Shown: one piece after another, positions 1 through 6,807 of the stretch
Numbering within the stretch: the first letter of the stretch is position 1
Layout of the letters: each line of letters opens with the position of its first letter
Source of the DNA: Promethearchaeota archaeon
GTDB lineage: Archaea; Asgardarchaeota; Lokiarchaeia; Sigyniarchaeales; SOKP01
Assembly: GCA_030606095.1 (NCBI GenBank)
Contig: JAUWHC010000074.1
Span: 1 to 9,149 of the forward strand
Length of the DNA stretch: 9,149 bases
Direction: 5' to 3'
Notes under the pieces: generated by a model
Database searches by the model: none
The model's input: the letters and a program-made list of their open reading frames with translations, nothing else
Told to the model about the DNA's origin: nothing
Translations under genes and position numbers: made by a program

Positions 1-1
1 G

Positions 2-904
2 AGTATCGTAATGAAACCTTCAAACACACGAATATTTACCAAAGATAATAAACTTATGTGGATCGAATCTGAATTATCCACTATTGAAATAGGTGGTGAA
101 ATAATGATTCAAGCTATAATACAAGATATAACTAATAAAAAAATTGCAGAAGAGAAATTAAAAGAATCCGAGCGAATCTTAAGGCAGCAAAATATAGAAT
201 TAAAAGAATTAGATAAATTAAAAACTGATTTTATTAGCATCGCCGCTCACGACTTAAAAACTCCGTTAATTTCTGTGGGGGGTTATATCGATTTAATTTT
301 ATTAAGAGAGAAAGACTTAAAAGATGATATTAAAGAAGATTTATATCGAGTATTAAGTAATGTAACCCGTTTGGAAAGATATATAAATCGATTATTGGAC
401 GTGATGAAAATTGATGCGGGGAAAATCGAAATAGTTAAGAAAGTCGAAAAAATTTACGAAATAATAACAGATTGTCTTTTTGAATTAGAATATCAAATAA
501 GTCAAAAAAATTTAGCTATAAACTTAAGTATCCCCGAGGATCTTGAACTAAAAGTGGATAGATTTAGAATAACGCAAGTTTTCTCGAATGTGTTATCAAA
601 TGCAGTGAAATTTTCTCCTAGTGATGGTATAATTGATATTAATGTTTTGGAAGAAAACCAAAATTATCTTTTTAAAATAAAGGATAACGGAAAGGGATTA
701 ACTTTAAAAGAAATTGAGAAATTATTTGGTAAATTTGTTACAATTGGACAAGACACTGAAAATTATTCTGCTTTTGAAAAAGGAAGTGGATTAGGACTTT
801 ATATTTGTAAAGGTATGATTGAAGTGCACGGTGGTAAAATCTGGGTGGAATCAGAAGGAAGGGATAAGGGAACCGAGATTAGTTTTACTTTACCAATGTC
901 ATAA
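2..904 (+). CDS. PAS-linked sensor histidine kinase, N-terminus missing
   Basis: C-terminal part of a two-component histidine kinase that would autophosphorylate on histidine and pass the phosphate to a response regulator. Residues are numbered from the ATG at 11, but the frame is open to the window edge and the first visible residues look like the end of a PAS domain (about 1-45, ending in QDITNKK), so the real start is probably upstream. A charged helical linker (46-72) follows. The HisKA H-box is FISIAAHDLKTPL with phospho-acceptor H80. The HATPase_c domain has an N-box (N193 and N197), a G1 box DNGKGL (225-230), an F-box LFGKF (238-242) and a G2 box GSGLGLYI (258-265). All ATP-binding motifs look intact, so it should be active. 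No membrane segment is visible in this part, and no response regulator is encoded in the window. Such soluble multi-PAS kinases are common in archaea. The family call is very secure; the signal sensed is unknown. Confidence 0.95.
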   Translation, partial: SIVMKPSNTRIFTKDNKLMWIESELSTIEIGGEIMIQAIIQDITNKKIAEEKLKESERILRQQNIELKELDKLKTDFISIAAHDLKTPLISVGGYIDLILLREKDLKDDIKEDLYRVLSNVTRLERYINRLLDVMKIDAGKIEIVKKVEKIYEIITDCLFELEYQISQKNLAINLSIPEDLELKVDRFRITQVFSNVLSNAVKFSPSDGIIDINVLEENQNYLFKIKDNGKGLTLKEIEKLFGKFVTIGQDTENYSAFEKGSGLGLYICKGMIEVHGGKIWVESEGRDKGTEISFTLPMS

Positions 905-958
905 ATTTAAACCCTATTCCGGTTATTGATAGCTATGTAGTGAAAAAAATTAATACAT

Positions 959-1011
959 AATAAAAAATTATAATAAAGTAAATTAACTTATTTCTCTTGA
1001 AATTTTTTATT
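959..1011 (+). terminator. Possible terminator: AT-only inverted repeat with T6 tract after the kinase gene
   Basis: An exact 11-base inverted repeat (959-969 and 1001-1011) surrounds a 31-base loop, and the distal arm contains a T6 run. It sits 55 bases after the kinase stop. The arms are pure A/T, so the hairpin would be weak and could be chance in DNA this AT-rich. The T-tract alone could act as an archaeal terminator. The rest of the gap between the kinase and topA (905-1114) shows no gene. Confidence 0.3.
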
Positions 1012-1071
1012 TATAAGTAAGCAAGCAATTAGTAATTAAAGTTTCTGTTAACTTTTATAATCGAATGAAAT

Positions 1072-1087
1072 TACATTAATATAAAAA
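1072..1087 (+). promoter_or_regulatory. Possible TATA box of topA
   Basis: The stretch attaatataaaaat lies about 28-43 bases before the topA ATG at 1115. An archaeal TATA box here would place the transcription start close to the start codon, giving a very short or absent leader. That fits the lack of a clear Shine-Dalgarno sequence before this ATG. The background is AT-rich, so the call is weak. Confidence 0.25.
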
Positions 1088-1114
1088 TGAATTTAGCAAA
1101 AGAAACATAATTTA

Positions 1115-3301
1115 ATGACGATTTTAATAATATCAGAAAAAAATAAAGCAGCAAAGGCAATAGCGGAAGCATTAGGTCCTGTTACGATTATAAACAAAAC
1201 AAAATTTTTAAAAGTATATCGGGTAATTTCTAAAGATATTTACGTTATTCCTCTTCGAGGACATATTTTAGAGTATAAAAACACCGATCAATATAAAAGT
1301 TGGACGAAATCTAACCCTAGGGAAATAATTACAAATCCAAATGCAATCGAGAAGGTCTCAAAGACTTATTCTAGGTCATATATTAGCGCGCTAAAAGAAT
1401 ACGCTAAATTATGCGATGAATGCGTAATCGGTACCGACGCGGATATTGAAGGATGTAACATCGGACTTTTTGACGCCTTACCGTTTGTTATTAAAGCTAA
1501 TGAAACTATTAAAGTGCGTCAGCTATGGTTAAGTTCATTACAAAAAAATGAGATAATTTCTAAATATTCCAATTTGATTAAACCAAAGTGGAGTTGGGGT
1601 GAGACAGGTGAGGTTAGAGCCATAATTGATGCGGTGATCGGGTTCTCGAGCACGAGAGAGGTTACAAATACATTTAAACCTTTATTAAACGAGATTAATG
1701 CTAGATTTGTGTCGGTAGGGAGGGTGCAGACGTCTTTGCTCTATTTAATATTCTTAAGGGACCAAGAAATAGAGCGATTTGTACCTGAACCTTACTGGAC
1801 AATAGAAGCGAATTTAAGCTATAAAACCCATATAATCAAAGCCTTCCACGATAAGAACCCTTTTGTTAAAGAGAAAGAACTTGAAGCAAAAAATATCCAT
1901 CATAAAATAAAAAATGAAAAAATTGCTGTAATTTTGAGCAATACTAAAAATACAAATATTATAAAACCTCCGACGCCCTTAAATACTTCGAAAGCACTTG
2001 TTTTATTAACTAGGAGGTTAAAGATTACCGCAAATACTGCCATGAATGCCATGAACGCGCTCTACTTAAACAAGATAATTTCTTATCCTAGGACTGATAG
2101 CGATAAATATCAAGCAAGCTTTAACCATACTCAATATTTGGATAAGTTTAAACTTCACACTAACTATGGAACTTACTCTTCAAAATTATTAACTAGAAAA
2201 CGCGTAACGCCTACAATTGGGAAAGTTGATGCTGGAGACCATCCTCCCATTACTCCTTTAGAGAGCTTGGAACACAATAGTTCTAAATTTGAACATAATA
2301 TTCAAAGAAGAGTTTACGATTTGTTAGCTCGACATTATTTAGCTCTTTTCGGAGAAAAGGCGAAAGAATCGAGGACAATTTTAAAAATATCTATAAAAGA
2401 AGAACCATTTACATCGCGATTGGTTTCATTAATTTCAAGTGGTTTTTATGAAATTGCGCCTTTTTTAAAGAAAAGCTATCAACCAACGATAGAGATCGAA
2501 GCAAAACAACTTCCAATTAAAAATATTCAGTTAAACGCAAAAGAAACTCAGCCCCCACCAAAATACACCGATACAACTCTTTTGAAATTAATGGAGAGAG
2601 AACATTTAGGAACCAAATCGACTCGTCCTACTATAATTAAAATTCTTATCGACCGCAAATTAATCTTGCGAATTGACAAAAACCATTTTAAAACAACGGA
2701 GTGGGGTAAATTTATAATACAAGAGTTAATAAAAGTATGGCTACCATTCTTAAAACCTGAATTTACGCGATTTGTAGAAAAATTACTCGAAGACATAAAG
2801 GAAAAAAGAAAGACTAAAGAAGATGTGTTAAAAATAGTAAAAAAAATTTTCCTTGAATTGTTTGATAAGTTTCTTAACAACAAAAATGCTATTACTGTAA
2901 GATTTGATAGCGTTAAAACCAATTTAAAAACTGCAATGCAACAGAACTTTAAACAAAAAAGATTCCCACTAACTACTGCTAATTGCCCAACCTGTAAAAA
3001 ATTTCCAATGAAGCTAGTTACGACTTCACAAAAGAAAAGATTTCTCGCATGTTCAAATATAGATTGCAAAACTTACCTCTCCGTTCCTAAAACAGGTAGA
3101 ATTACAATATTAAGATCTTCCTTCTGCTCAATATGTGGTTTTAATGTCTTTAAAATCGTGAAAAGAAAGAATGGTAAACCTTTACCTTATTATATTTGTC
3201 CAAAATGTTGGAGCGATAGCTTTAAGGACGATTCTATTAATGGGTTTTGTTCTAATTGCGAAACTCATAAAATTTTAAATGAACAGTGCGTAAAAAGATA
3301 A
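1115..3301 (+). CDS. topA: DNA topoisomerase I, archaeal type IA
   Basis: Type IA topoisomerase, which relaxes negatively supercoiled DNA by cutting one strand through a 5'-phosphotyrosine link. The N-terminal Toprim domain carries E8 (SEKNKAAKAIA) and the metal-binding motif GTDADIEG with D108, D110 and E112. An Ile in place of the bacterial Arg in this motif is, from memory, usual for the archaeal branch. The family signature VGRVQT is followed by RDQEIERFVPEPYW. The catalytic tyrosine is Y324 in ISYPRTDS, with R326 beside it. GDHPPITP and HLGTKSTRPTII match the later core motifs. The C-terminus has three cysteine modules: C624/C627/C646/C651, C671/C674/C695/C698, and a shorter C712/C715/C725 with H718 nearby. 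These should bind zinc and single-stranded DNA. No helicase domain is present, so this is not reverse gyrase. The length of 728 is normal. No Shine-Dalgarno is evident. It converges with the winged-helix gene and is probably transcribed alone. Confidence 0.96.
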   Translation: MTILIISEKNKAAKAIAEALGPVTIINKTKFLKVYRVISKDIYVIPLRGHILEYKNTDQYKSWTKSNPREIITNPNAIEKVSKTYSRSYISALKEYAKLCDECVIGTDADIEGCNIGLFDALPFVIKANETIKVRQLWLSSLQKNEIISKYSNLIKPKWSWGETGEVRAIIDAVIGFSSTREVTNTFKPLLNEINARFVSVGRVQTSLLYLIFLRDQEIERFVPEPYWTIEANLSYKTHIIKAFHDKNPFVKEKELEAKNIHHKIKNEKIAVILSNTKNTNIIKPPTPLNTSKALVLLTRRLKITANTAMNAMNALYLNKIISYPRTDSDKYQASFNHTQYLDKFKLHTNYGTYSSKLLTRKRVTPTIGKVDAGDHPPITPLESLEHNSSKFEHNIQRRVYDLLARHYLALFGEKAKESRTILKISIKEEPFTSRLVSLISSGFYEIAPFLKKSYQPTIEIEAKQLPIKNIQLNAKETQPPPKYTDTTLLKLMEREHLGTKSTRPTIIKILIDRKLILRIDKNHFKTTEWGKFIIQELIKVWLPFLKPEFTRFVEKLLEDIKEKRKTKEDVLKIVKKIFLELFDKFLNNKNAITVRFDSVKTNLKTAMQQNFKQKRFPLTTANCPTCKKFPMKLVTTSQKKRFLACSNIDCKTYLSVPKTGRITILRSSFCSICGFNVFKIVKRKNGKPLPYYICPKCWSDSFKDDSINGFCSNCETHKILNEQCVKR

Positions 3302-3306
3302 ACATT

Positions 3307-3334
3307 AAAAAAAAGAATAAATAATAAAAAGATT
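3307..3334 (-). terminator. T-rich terminator after the winged-helix gene
   Basis: Just after the minus-strand gene ending at 3344, the minus strand reads as T5 and T8 runs separated by AT-rich sequence (A runs on the plus strand). This is typical of archaeal T-tract termination and would end the actin-side transcript. The plus-strand topA gene has no comparable T run here. Confidence 0.5.
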
Positions 3335-3343
3335 TTATAACTA

Positions 3344-3712
3344 CTAATTTATTTTAAAAGTATATTTGCTATAAGCAGCTCGAGTAAGACCTACATAATT
3401 GTCGGAAATCTTATAATACAACTTTCCGTTGACTACTTTCTTTTCAAGATAGTCGTTTTTTAAACTGTGATTTAAAGCATGGATCATCGTCCCTAAAGTA
3501 ACGGCACCCATGTATTTATGTTGCTTTTTTGCGATCCTTATCAAATCTAATTCCGAATGCCAAACGCCATCGATTAACCCGATTAATATTTCTTTTTTGA
3601 TAGGGGCTTTAATATCTTTAATTTTGTTAAACAATTGAGAGTAATTTGGTTTGTAATATTTTTTGAGGATTTTTGTTTGTTCAAAACTATTATTTGGAGG
3701 ACCTAATTCCAT
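3344..3712 (-). CDS. Small putative winged-helix protein downstream of the actin gene
   Basis: A 122-residue protein with no family I can name. After a basic N-terminal segment (1-40), residues 41-102 show helix-helix-helix followed by a likely beta-hairpin (KKVVNGKLYYKIS), a pattern expected for a winged helix-turn-helix DNA-binding fold. No membrane segment or cysteine cluster is present. I chose the ATG at 3712 because a GGTG (3722-3725) lies 9 bases before it. A GTG at 3727 would add five residues but has no ribosome site. It is the last minus-strand gene of the actin block, 133 bases from the actin stop, with T-tracts in that gap, so it may have its own promoter. It could be a transcription regulator of its neighbours, which is inference from position and predicted fold only. 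Confidence 0.65.
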   Translation of the reverse strand: MELGPPNNSFEQTKILKKYYKPNYSQLFNKIKDIKAPIKKEILIGLIDGVWHSELDLIRIAKKQHKYMGAVTLGTMIHALNHSLKNDYLEKKVVNGKLYYKISDNYVGLTRAAYSKYTFKIN

Positions 3713-3721
3713 ATTTAAAAA

Positions 3722-3725
3722 CACC
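3722..3725 (-). promoter_or_regulatory. Ribosome binding site supporting the ATG at 3712
   Basis: GGTG on the minus strand, 9 bases before the ATG at 3712. It overlaps the alternative GTG start at 3727, which favours the shorter protein. Confidence 0.4.
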
Positions 3726-3799
3726 ACTTAAGATAATGTTATACTAAGAAATAATACTCAAGTAATAGTTTTAATAAATTGTAATACGCTTGTAATACC

Positions 3800-3822
3800 G
3801 TAAAAATACAATTAAAAAATAG
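3800..3822 (-). terminator. Possible T-tract terminator after the actin-related gene
   Basis: About 25-45 bases past the actin stop, the minus strand carries T6 and then T5 runs. They may terminate or attenuate the deacetylase-actin transcript before the winged-helix gene. No stable hairpin is visible. Confidence 0.35.
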
Positions 3823-3845
3823 TAAAGTCTATCTTGAACTATCGA

Positions 3846-4961
3846 CTATAAAAGATTATCTGGGATGCCATCTTTAAAATATTTTGCACGCGTTATCCAA
3901 TTGCTTTGAAATTCAGGAATGCTAGCTAAGATTGAGCCACCAACCCAAACAGAAAAAACTCGTTCCCTAGGTGCTATAATTTTGATAACTTGATTCTTCT
4001 TCTTCCTCCGTGCTAATTCAAATTCTAATTCTTGATACATTCTAGATTTGAAATTAGGAAACATAGAAGAACCTCCCGATAAAAAAATGTTGTTCAATAA
4101 GTCTGGGCGGATATCGACGTCACACATTTCGATTACATCCATAATGGCCTCTGTTAAAGAATCTTCTTCCAAATCTAATGCTGGATTAAAGAAAAGTTCA
4201 GGTACAGCAAATCTTTCTTTACTCAAAGAAATGGTGGAACCATCAGGTAAAGAATAATCTTTTTCATACTGTTCAACTCTTTTTAAATCTTCTTTATAAT
4301 CGAGCGAGACGAAACAAGCTTTTTCTTTGAGAGCCCTTACCAGTTCTTTTCTAATTGAAGAGTCAGACGAAAACCCACTTTCTCCTAATATTTTTTCCAT
4401 GTACTTGGTTAAAGTTCTTCCACCAATCTCAAGTATCCTTACTGCATGATCTAACTTGTATCCCTCGTAAATTGGCACTATTCTCGTGATACTATCCCCT
4501 ATCTCAACCACTAACCCTGTTTGAAATCCTCCCGCATATAAAGTAAGCATAGAGTCTAAAACGGGATAAAACGCGTTGCACTGGTAGTTTTCTAAAAATA
4601 ATTCAAATAGCCGTTTTATATCCCCGTATGGAAATAATGGGTGTACAGCGAACAAAACATTTACTAAACTTGGATCTACCCTTAGATTGTAGAAAATGTA
4701 ATCAATTATTTTTTCAAACGAGAGCCAATCTTGGATTATTCCTTTATCAATTGGGTAAAATATTTTGTATAAACCTAAAGATTGGATTTCATCCCCTACG
4801 TAATATTCATCTTGTTTAATATGCGCGTATTCGTAGTCGATCTGCCTATACTTAGGTTTTCCTACTATCGTAAAAAAGATTTGAGTTGGCATATCTTCTC
4901 CAGCATATCCCGCTTTTGTAGAGAACTGTCCTATGTCCAGCACAACAGTAAGATTGCCCAT
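3846..4961 (-). CDS. Actin-related protein (Asgard actin family) with altered hydrolysis residues
   Basis: Actin-fold ATP-binding protein of 371 residues, against 375 for actin. Phosphate loop 1 is LDIGQFSTKAGYAG (D9 and K16 equal actin D11 and K18). YVGDE (54-58) and VPIYEGY (162-168) are actin signatures. The adenosine motif is LSGGSSMFP (294-302). Near the C-terminus, 22 of 32 aligned residues match beta-actin, including SVW and GGSILAS. R209, K212 and E213 keep the nucleotide-pocket positions. Three residues needed for ATP hydrolysis in actin are changed: Q137 to D136, D154 to E153 and H161 to R160. In loop 1, actin S14-G15 become Q12-F13. The DNase-loop region (about 38-53) is three residues longer and unlike actin. 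Start: ATG with AGGT six bases upstream, 18 bases after the deacetylase stop, so co-transcription is likely. It probably binds ATP; slow or absent hydrolysis is inference. Crenactin and MreB are ruled out by the closeness to actin. Confidence 0.95.
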   Translation of the reverse strand: MGNLTVVLDIGQFSTKAGYAGEDMPTQIFFTIVGKPKYRQIDYEYAHIKQDEYYVGDEIQSLGLYKIFYPIDKGIIQDWLSFEKIIDYIFYNLRVDPSLVNVLFAVHPLFPYGDIKRLFELFLENYQCNAFYPVLDSMLTLYAGGFQTGLVVEIGDSITRIVPIYEGYKLDHAVRILEIGGRTLTKYMEKILGESGFSSDSSIRKELVRALKEKACFVSLDYKEDLKRVEQYEKDYSLPDGSTISLSKERFAVPELFFNPALDLEEDSLTEAIMDVIEMCDVDIRPDLLNNIFLSGGSSMFPNFKSRMYQELEFELARRKKKNQVIKIIAPRERVFSVWVGGSILASIPEFQSNWITRAKYFKDGIPDNLL

Positions 4962-4979
4962 AATTTAACCTACTTATTT

Positions 4980-5726
4980 TTAGATTAATAAAATCTTCAA
5001 AGGAGTGTATTCTGTCATAGGAATATAAGCTTCTCCATACTTTGAATTGATTTCGTTACCTCGTAAAATTGAAGTATCTTCAGCCCAATCCAATACTCGT
5101 TCTAACACTTCTTTCTGAGATTTATAAACTCGATTAAAAATTTCTTTCTTTTCTACCCAATATTTTTCAATATTAACTATTATAAAGACAGAACCTTCTA
5201 TATATTGAAATTTACAAGAGGGCGATTCGTAATAATACACTCCTAATGGCGTCCAGTTTCTCTCGTGTCCTCCATAAGCTTTTCCCGTCGAACAATGATA
5301 AATAGCTTCTCTTGTAATTAAAGATAAATTTCTATGAACTCTATGAAAATCCGAAAAATGGGGTAATAGGATCACTTGAGGGCGGAAGTCTCTGATAAGA
5401 TTTGTCACTTCAGAGATTATTTCTCTTTTTACCTCCAAATCAGAATAGCCTAATTCGATAACTCTACATTTTAAAGCTGTTCGAACTAAATCAAGTTCTT
5501 GCTTTCGTTGTTCTAAGATCTCTTCTTTGTGGGCCGTTTTAGCGTAACCACCTAACCCACTTGTAGCTACTACAACAACAATTTCAGAGCCTAATGCTTG
5601 ATATTTAAGAATCGTTCCGCCACATGAGACAATTTCGTCATCTGGGTGACCCGCAAACACCATTAAACGTTTAGGAACAACAATAGGAATTTCTTTTTCA
5701 GCTACAAGAAAATCTTTTCTCTCCAC
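4980..5726 (-). CDS. PIG-L/LmbE-family zinc-dependent N-acetylglucosamine deacetylase
   Basis: Predicted amidase that removes the acetyl group from an N-acetylglucosamine-linked substrate. The family includes PIG-L of GPI-anchor synthesis, MshB of mycothiol synthesis and LmbE-like enzymes. The signature AGHPDDE (25-31) supplies zinc ligands H27 and D30 and the likely general base D29. The third ligand region is DFHRVH (126-131), most likely H131 of the HxxH pair. The 248-residue length is usual. There is no N-terminal membrane anchor, unlike eukaryotic PIG-L, so the enzyme should be cytoplasmic. The GTG start at 5726 is the first start codon after an in-frame TAA. Only a weak purine stretch precedes it, and a start at M22 would leave a very short lead into the first strand. 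Its stop is 18 bases before the actin gene, implying co-transcription. The substrate is unknown; a sugar-lipid or protein glycan precursor is plausible. Confidence 0.92.
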   Translation of the reverse strand: MERKDFLVAEKEIPIVVPKRLMVFAGHPDDEIVSCGGTILKYQALGSEIVVVVATSGLGGYAKTAHKEEILEQRKQELDLVRTALKCRVIELGYSDLEVKREIISEVTNLIRDFRPQVILLPHFSDFHRVHRNLSLITREAIYHCSTGKAYGGHERNWTPLGVYYYESPSCKFQYIEGSVFIIVNIEKYWVEKKEIFNRVYKSQKEVLERVLDWAEDTSILRGNEINSKYGEAYIPMTEYTPLKILLI

Positions 5727-5774
5727 AAATAATATCTTCTTGTTTTAGGATTAAAAATTTTGCGAATTTCAACG

Positions 5775-5795
5775 ATTAAAATAAAAAAAATATAA
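5775..5795 (-). terminator. T8 tract between the proline-rich and deacetylase genes
   Basis: The minus strand carries T8 (A8 at 5783-5790 on the plus strand) flanked by further T-rich sequence, starting about 20 bases after the proline-rich stop. This suggests full or partial termination before the deacetylase-actin pair. The remaining part of the 83-base gap could hold a second promoter. Confidence 0.45.
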
Positions 5796-5809
5796 GAAAC
5801 AAATCGTTT

Positions 5810-6523
5810 TTATTCTCCTCTCATTATTTTCTTCAGGCGATTTAACTCTTCTAACATTTCATCGCGTAAAGAACTTAAACCCCCTCCTGCACTAGCTGCT
5901 GCTACTGGAGCTGCAGGTCGAGGAGGAGTCCCTGCTACTGGAGCTGCAGGTCGAGGAGGAGTCCCTGCTGGAGGCATTGGCCTTTTAGCAAATGATGGCG
6001 CTTGAACGACTCCCGCACTAGGAGCTTTTGGAGGGCCACCAGATGTGGGAGGTAATTTTGGGGCAGGTGGTAGATTAGCACGCTTAGGAGGGCCGCCAGC
6101 CACTGGAGCCTTTGGAGGTCCACTTGTTGCGGGTCTCTTTGGAGGACCACCAGATACTGGAGCTTTTGGAGGGCCTCCTTTCTTAGGGGGGATACCAATT
6201 GCGGGAACTACGCTCGCATTAGTAGCAGCGGGTACTTGTTTTTGAGCTCCGGCACTACCACTCAATAAACTAAATAATGTGCTCGCAGCAGCAGTTTTTA
6301 CCGTTCCACTTGCTGGAGCTACAACTTTTTTAGAGGAACTACTAACGGTTTGAACCTCTGGTTTTATTGAAACTTCTTTCAAATCCTTCAAAGCCTTATT
6401 TAATGACTTAATAAAATCGTTTATGCCACCAACTGTGTCTTCTAGATCGTCATTTAATGATTGTAGACCTTTTTTCATAAAGTTAACAACGCGTTCGATC
6501 TTTTTGTATTCCTTAGAAACCAA
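5810..6523 (-). CDS. Proline-rich coiled-coil protein, candidate actin/profilin-binding scaffold
   Basis: A 237-residue, low-complexity protein I cannot assign to a named family. Residues 5-52 form an amphipathic helix likely to be a coiled coil (KKIERVVNFMKKGL, then DFIKSLNKALKDLKEV). Residues 53-110 are a Ser/Ala-rich linker. Residues 111-210 are proline-rich: four consecutive nine-residue units (starting at 116, 125, 134 and 143) and a later one at 162 carry [GS]GPPK, followed by two copies of GTPPRPAAPVA (187-208). The C-terminus is GGGL (213-216) followed by the charged helix RDEMLEELNRLKKIMRG. Polyproline tracts plus a basic helix ending LKK recall Ena/VASP and WH2 actin binders, but longest proline runs are only PP. 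No signal peptide or membrane segment. TTG start: TGA lies two codons upstream in frame and GAGG precedes it by 13 bases. It is higher in GC than its neighbours because of Pro/Ala/Gly codons. An actin-related role is inferred from location and layout. Confidence 0.8.
   Translation of the reverse strand: MVSKEYKKIERVVNFMKKGLQSLNDDLEDTVGGINDFIKSLNKALKDLKEVSIKPEVQTVSSSSKKVVAPASGTVKTAAASTLFSLLSGSAGAQKQVPAATNASVVPAIGIPPKKGGPPKAPVSGGPPKRPATSGPPKAPVAGGPPKRANLPPAPKLPPTSGGPPKAPSAGVVQAPSFAKRPMPPAGTPPRPAAPVAGTPPRPAAPVAAASAGGGLSSLRDEMLEELNRLKKIMRGE
5899..5969 (-). repeat. 33-base tandem repeat, just over two exact copies
   Basis: Bases 5899-5936 recur exactly at 5932-5969, a period of 33 bases or 11 codons. 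It encodes GTPPRPAAPVA twice in the proline-rich protein. Absence of even silent differences indicates a recent duplication, and the locus could vary in copy number between strains. Confidence 0.95.
6014..6178 (-). repeat. Nine-residue GGPPK-type repeats in the proline-rich protein
   Basis: Codons 116-170 encode units GGPPKAPVS, GGPPKRPAT, SGPPKAPVA, GGPPKRANL, a degenerate PPAPKLPPTS and GGPPKAPSA. KAP and KR alternate, suggesting an 18-residue higher-order period. Unlike the 33-base repeat nearby, the DNA copies have diverged, so these are older and probably kept by selection on the protein. Confidence 0.85.
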
Positions 6524-6536
6524 TATTCAATCAATT

Positions 6537-6540
6537 CCTC
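6537..6540 (-). promoter_or_regulatory. Ribosome binding site of the proline-rich gene
   Basis: GAGG on the minus strand, 13 bases before the TTG start. The spacing is somewhat long. No better start is available upstream because an in-frame TGA lies between this site and the TTG. Confidence 0.4.
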
Positions 6541-6802
6541 TAATTTTTCTAATCTATTATAAGTAGAATAATTTATTATTATAGTAGTAATTGTATTATA
6601 TTAATTTATATTTTTATTTTTAATTTTTTATAATACTTGAATATAGGTATATTGAAAAAATAAATATAATTGAAGTTTATTTGAACTTTGTTTATTCGAT
6701 TTTCTTGAATCTATAAAAAAAAAACAATTAAAAGTGTCAAATCTTATAATATTATATATCATATTTCATTTGAAAATTTAATAATTATTTTTTAATATTA
6801 AT

Positions 6803-6807
6803 AGGTG
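6803..6807 (+). promoter_or_regulatory. Ribosome binding site fixing the TTG start of the 88-residue gene
   Basis: AGGTG, seven bases before the TTG at 6815. The codon directly before the TTG is an in-frame TAA, so both signals agree on this start. Confidence 0.6.

Noticed and set aside
1088..1111. Seven-codon upstream frame before topA
   Set aside because: It has no ribosome site and would lie at or before the expected transcription start, so it is probably chance.
2548..3069. 173-codon open frame on the minus strand
   Set aside because: It lies wholly inside topA, which has intact family motifs across this stretch, and its translation is a hydrophobic, Ser/Phe-rich product typical of an antisense shadow.
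3846..4961. Crenactin or bacterial MreB-type protein
   Set aside because: Near-gapless match to eukaryotic actin, including VPIYEGY, CDVDIR and GGSILAS, is far closer than expected for those families.
4048..4988. Three short plus-strand frames (4048-4257, 4628-4819, 4782-4988)
   Set aside because: All are antisense to the actin-related gene, which aligns to actin over its whole length.
5935..6198. 87-codon minus-strand frame overlapping the proline-rich gene
   Set aside because: Out-of-frame reading of the same repeats, with a Leu/Gln-rich product and no ribosome site.
6045..6245. 66-codon glycine-rich frame on the plus strand
   Set aside because: The GGPP-type pattern is the mirror of the GGPPK repeats of the minus-strand proline-rich gene; no separate start signal supports it.
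5810..6523. Proline-rich protein as a homologue of WASH-complex CCDC53 (WASHC3)
   Set aside because: A helix plus proline-rich region is shared in outline only; I could not match the CCDC53 helical sequence or its conserved C-terminal part.
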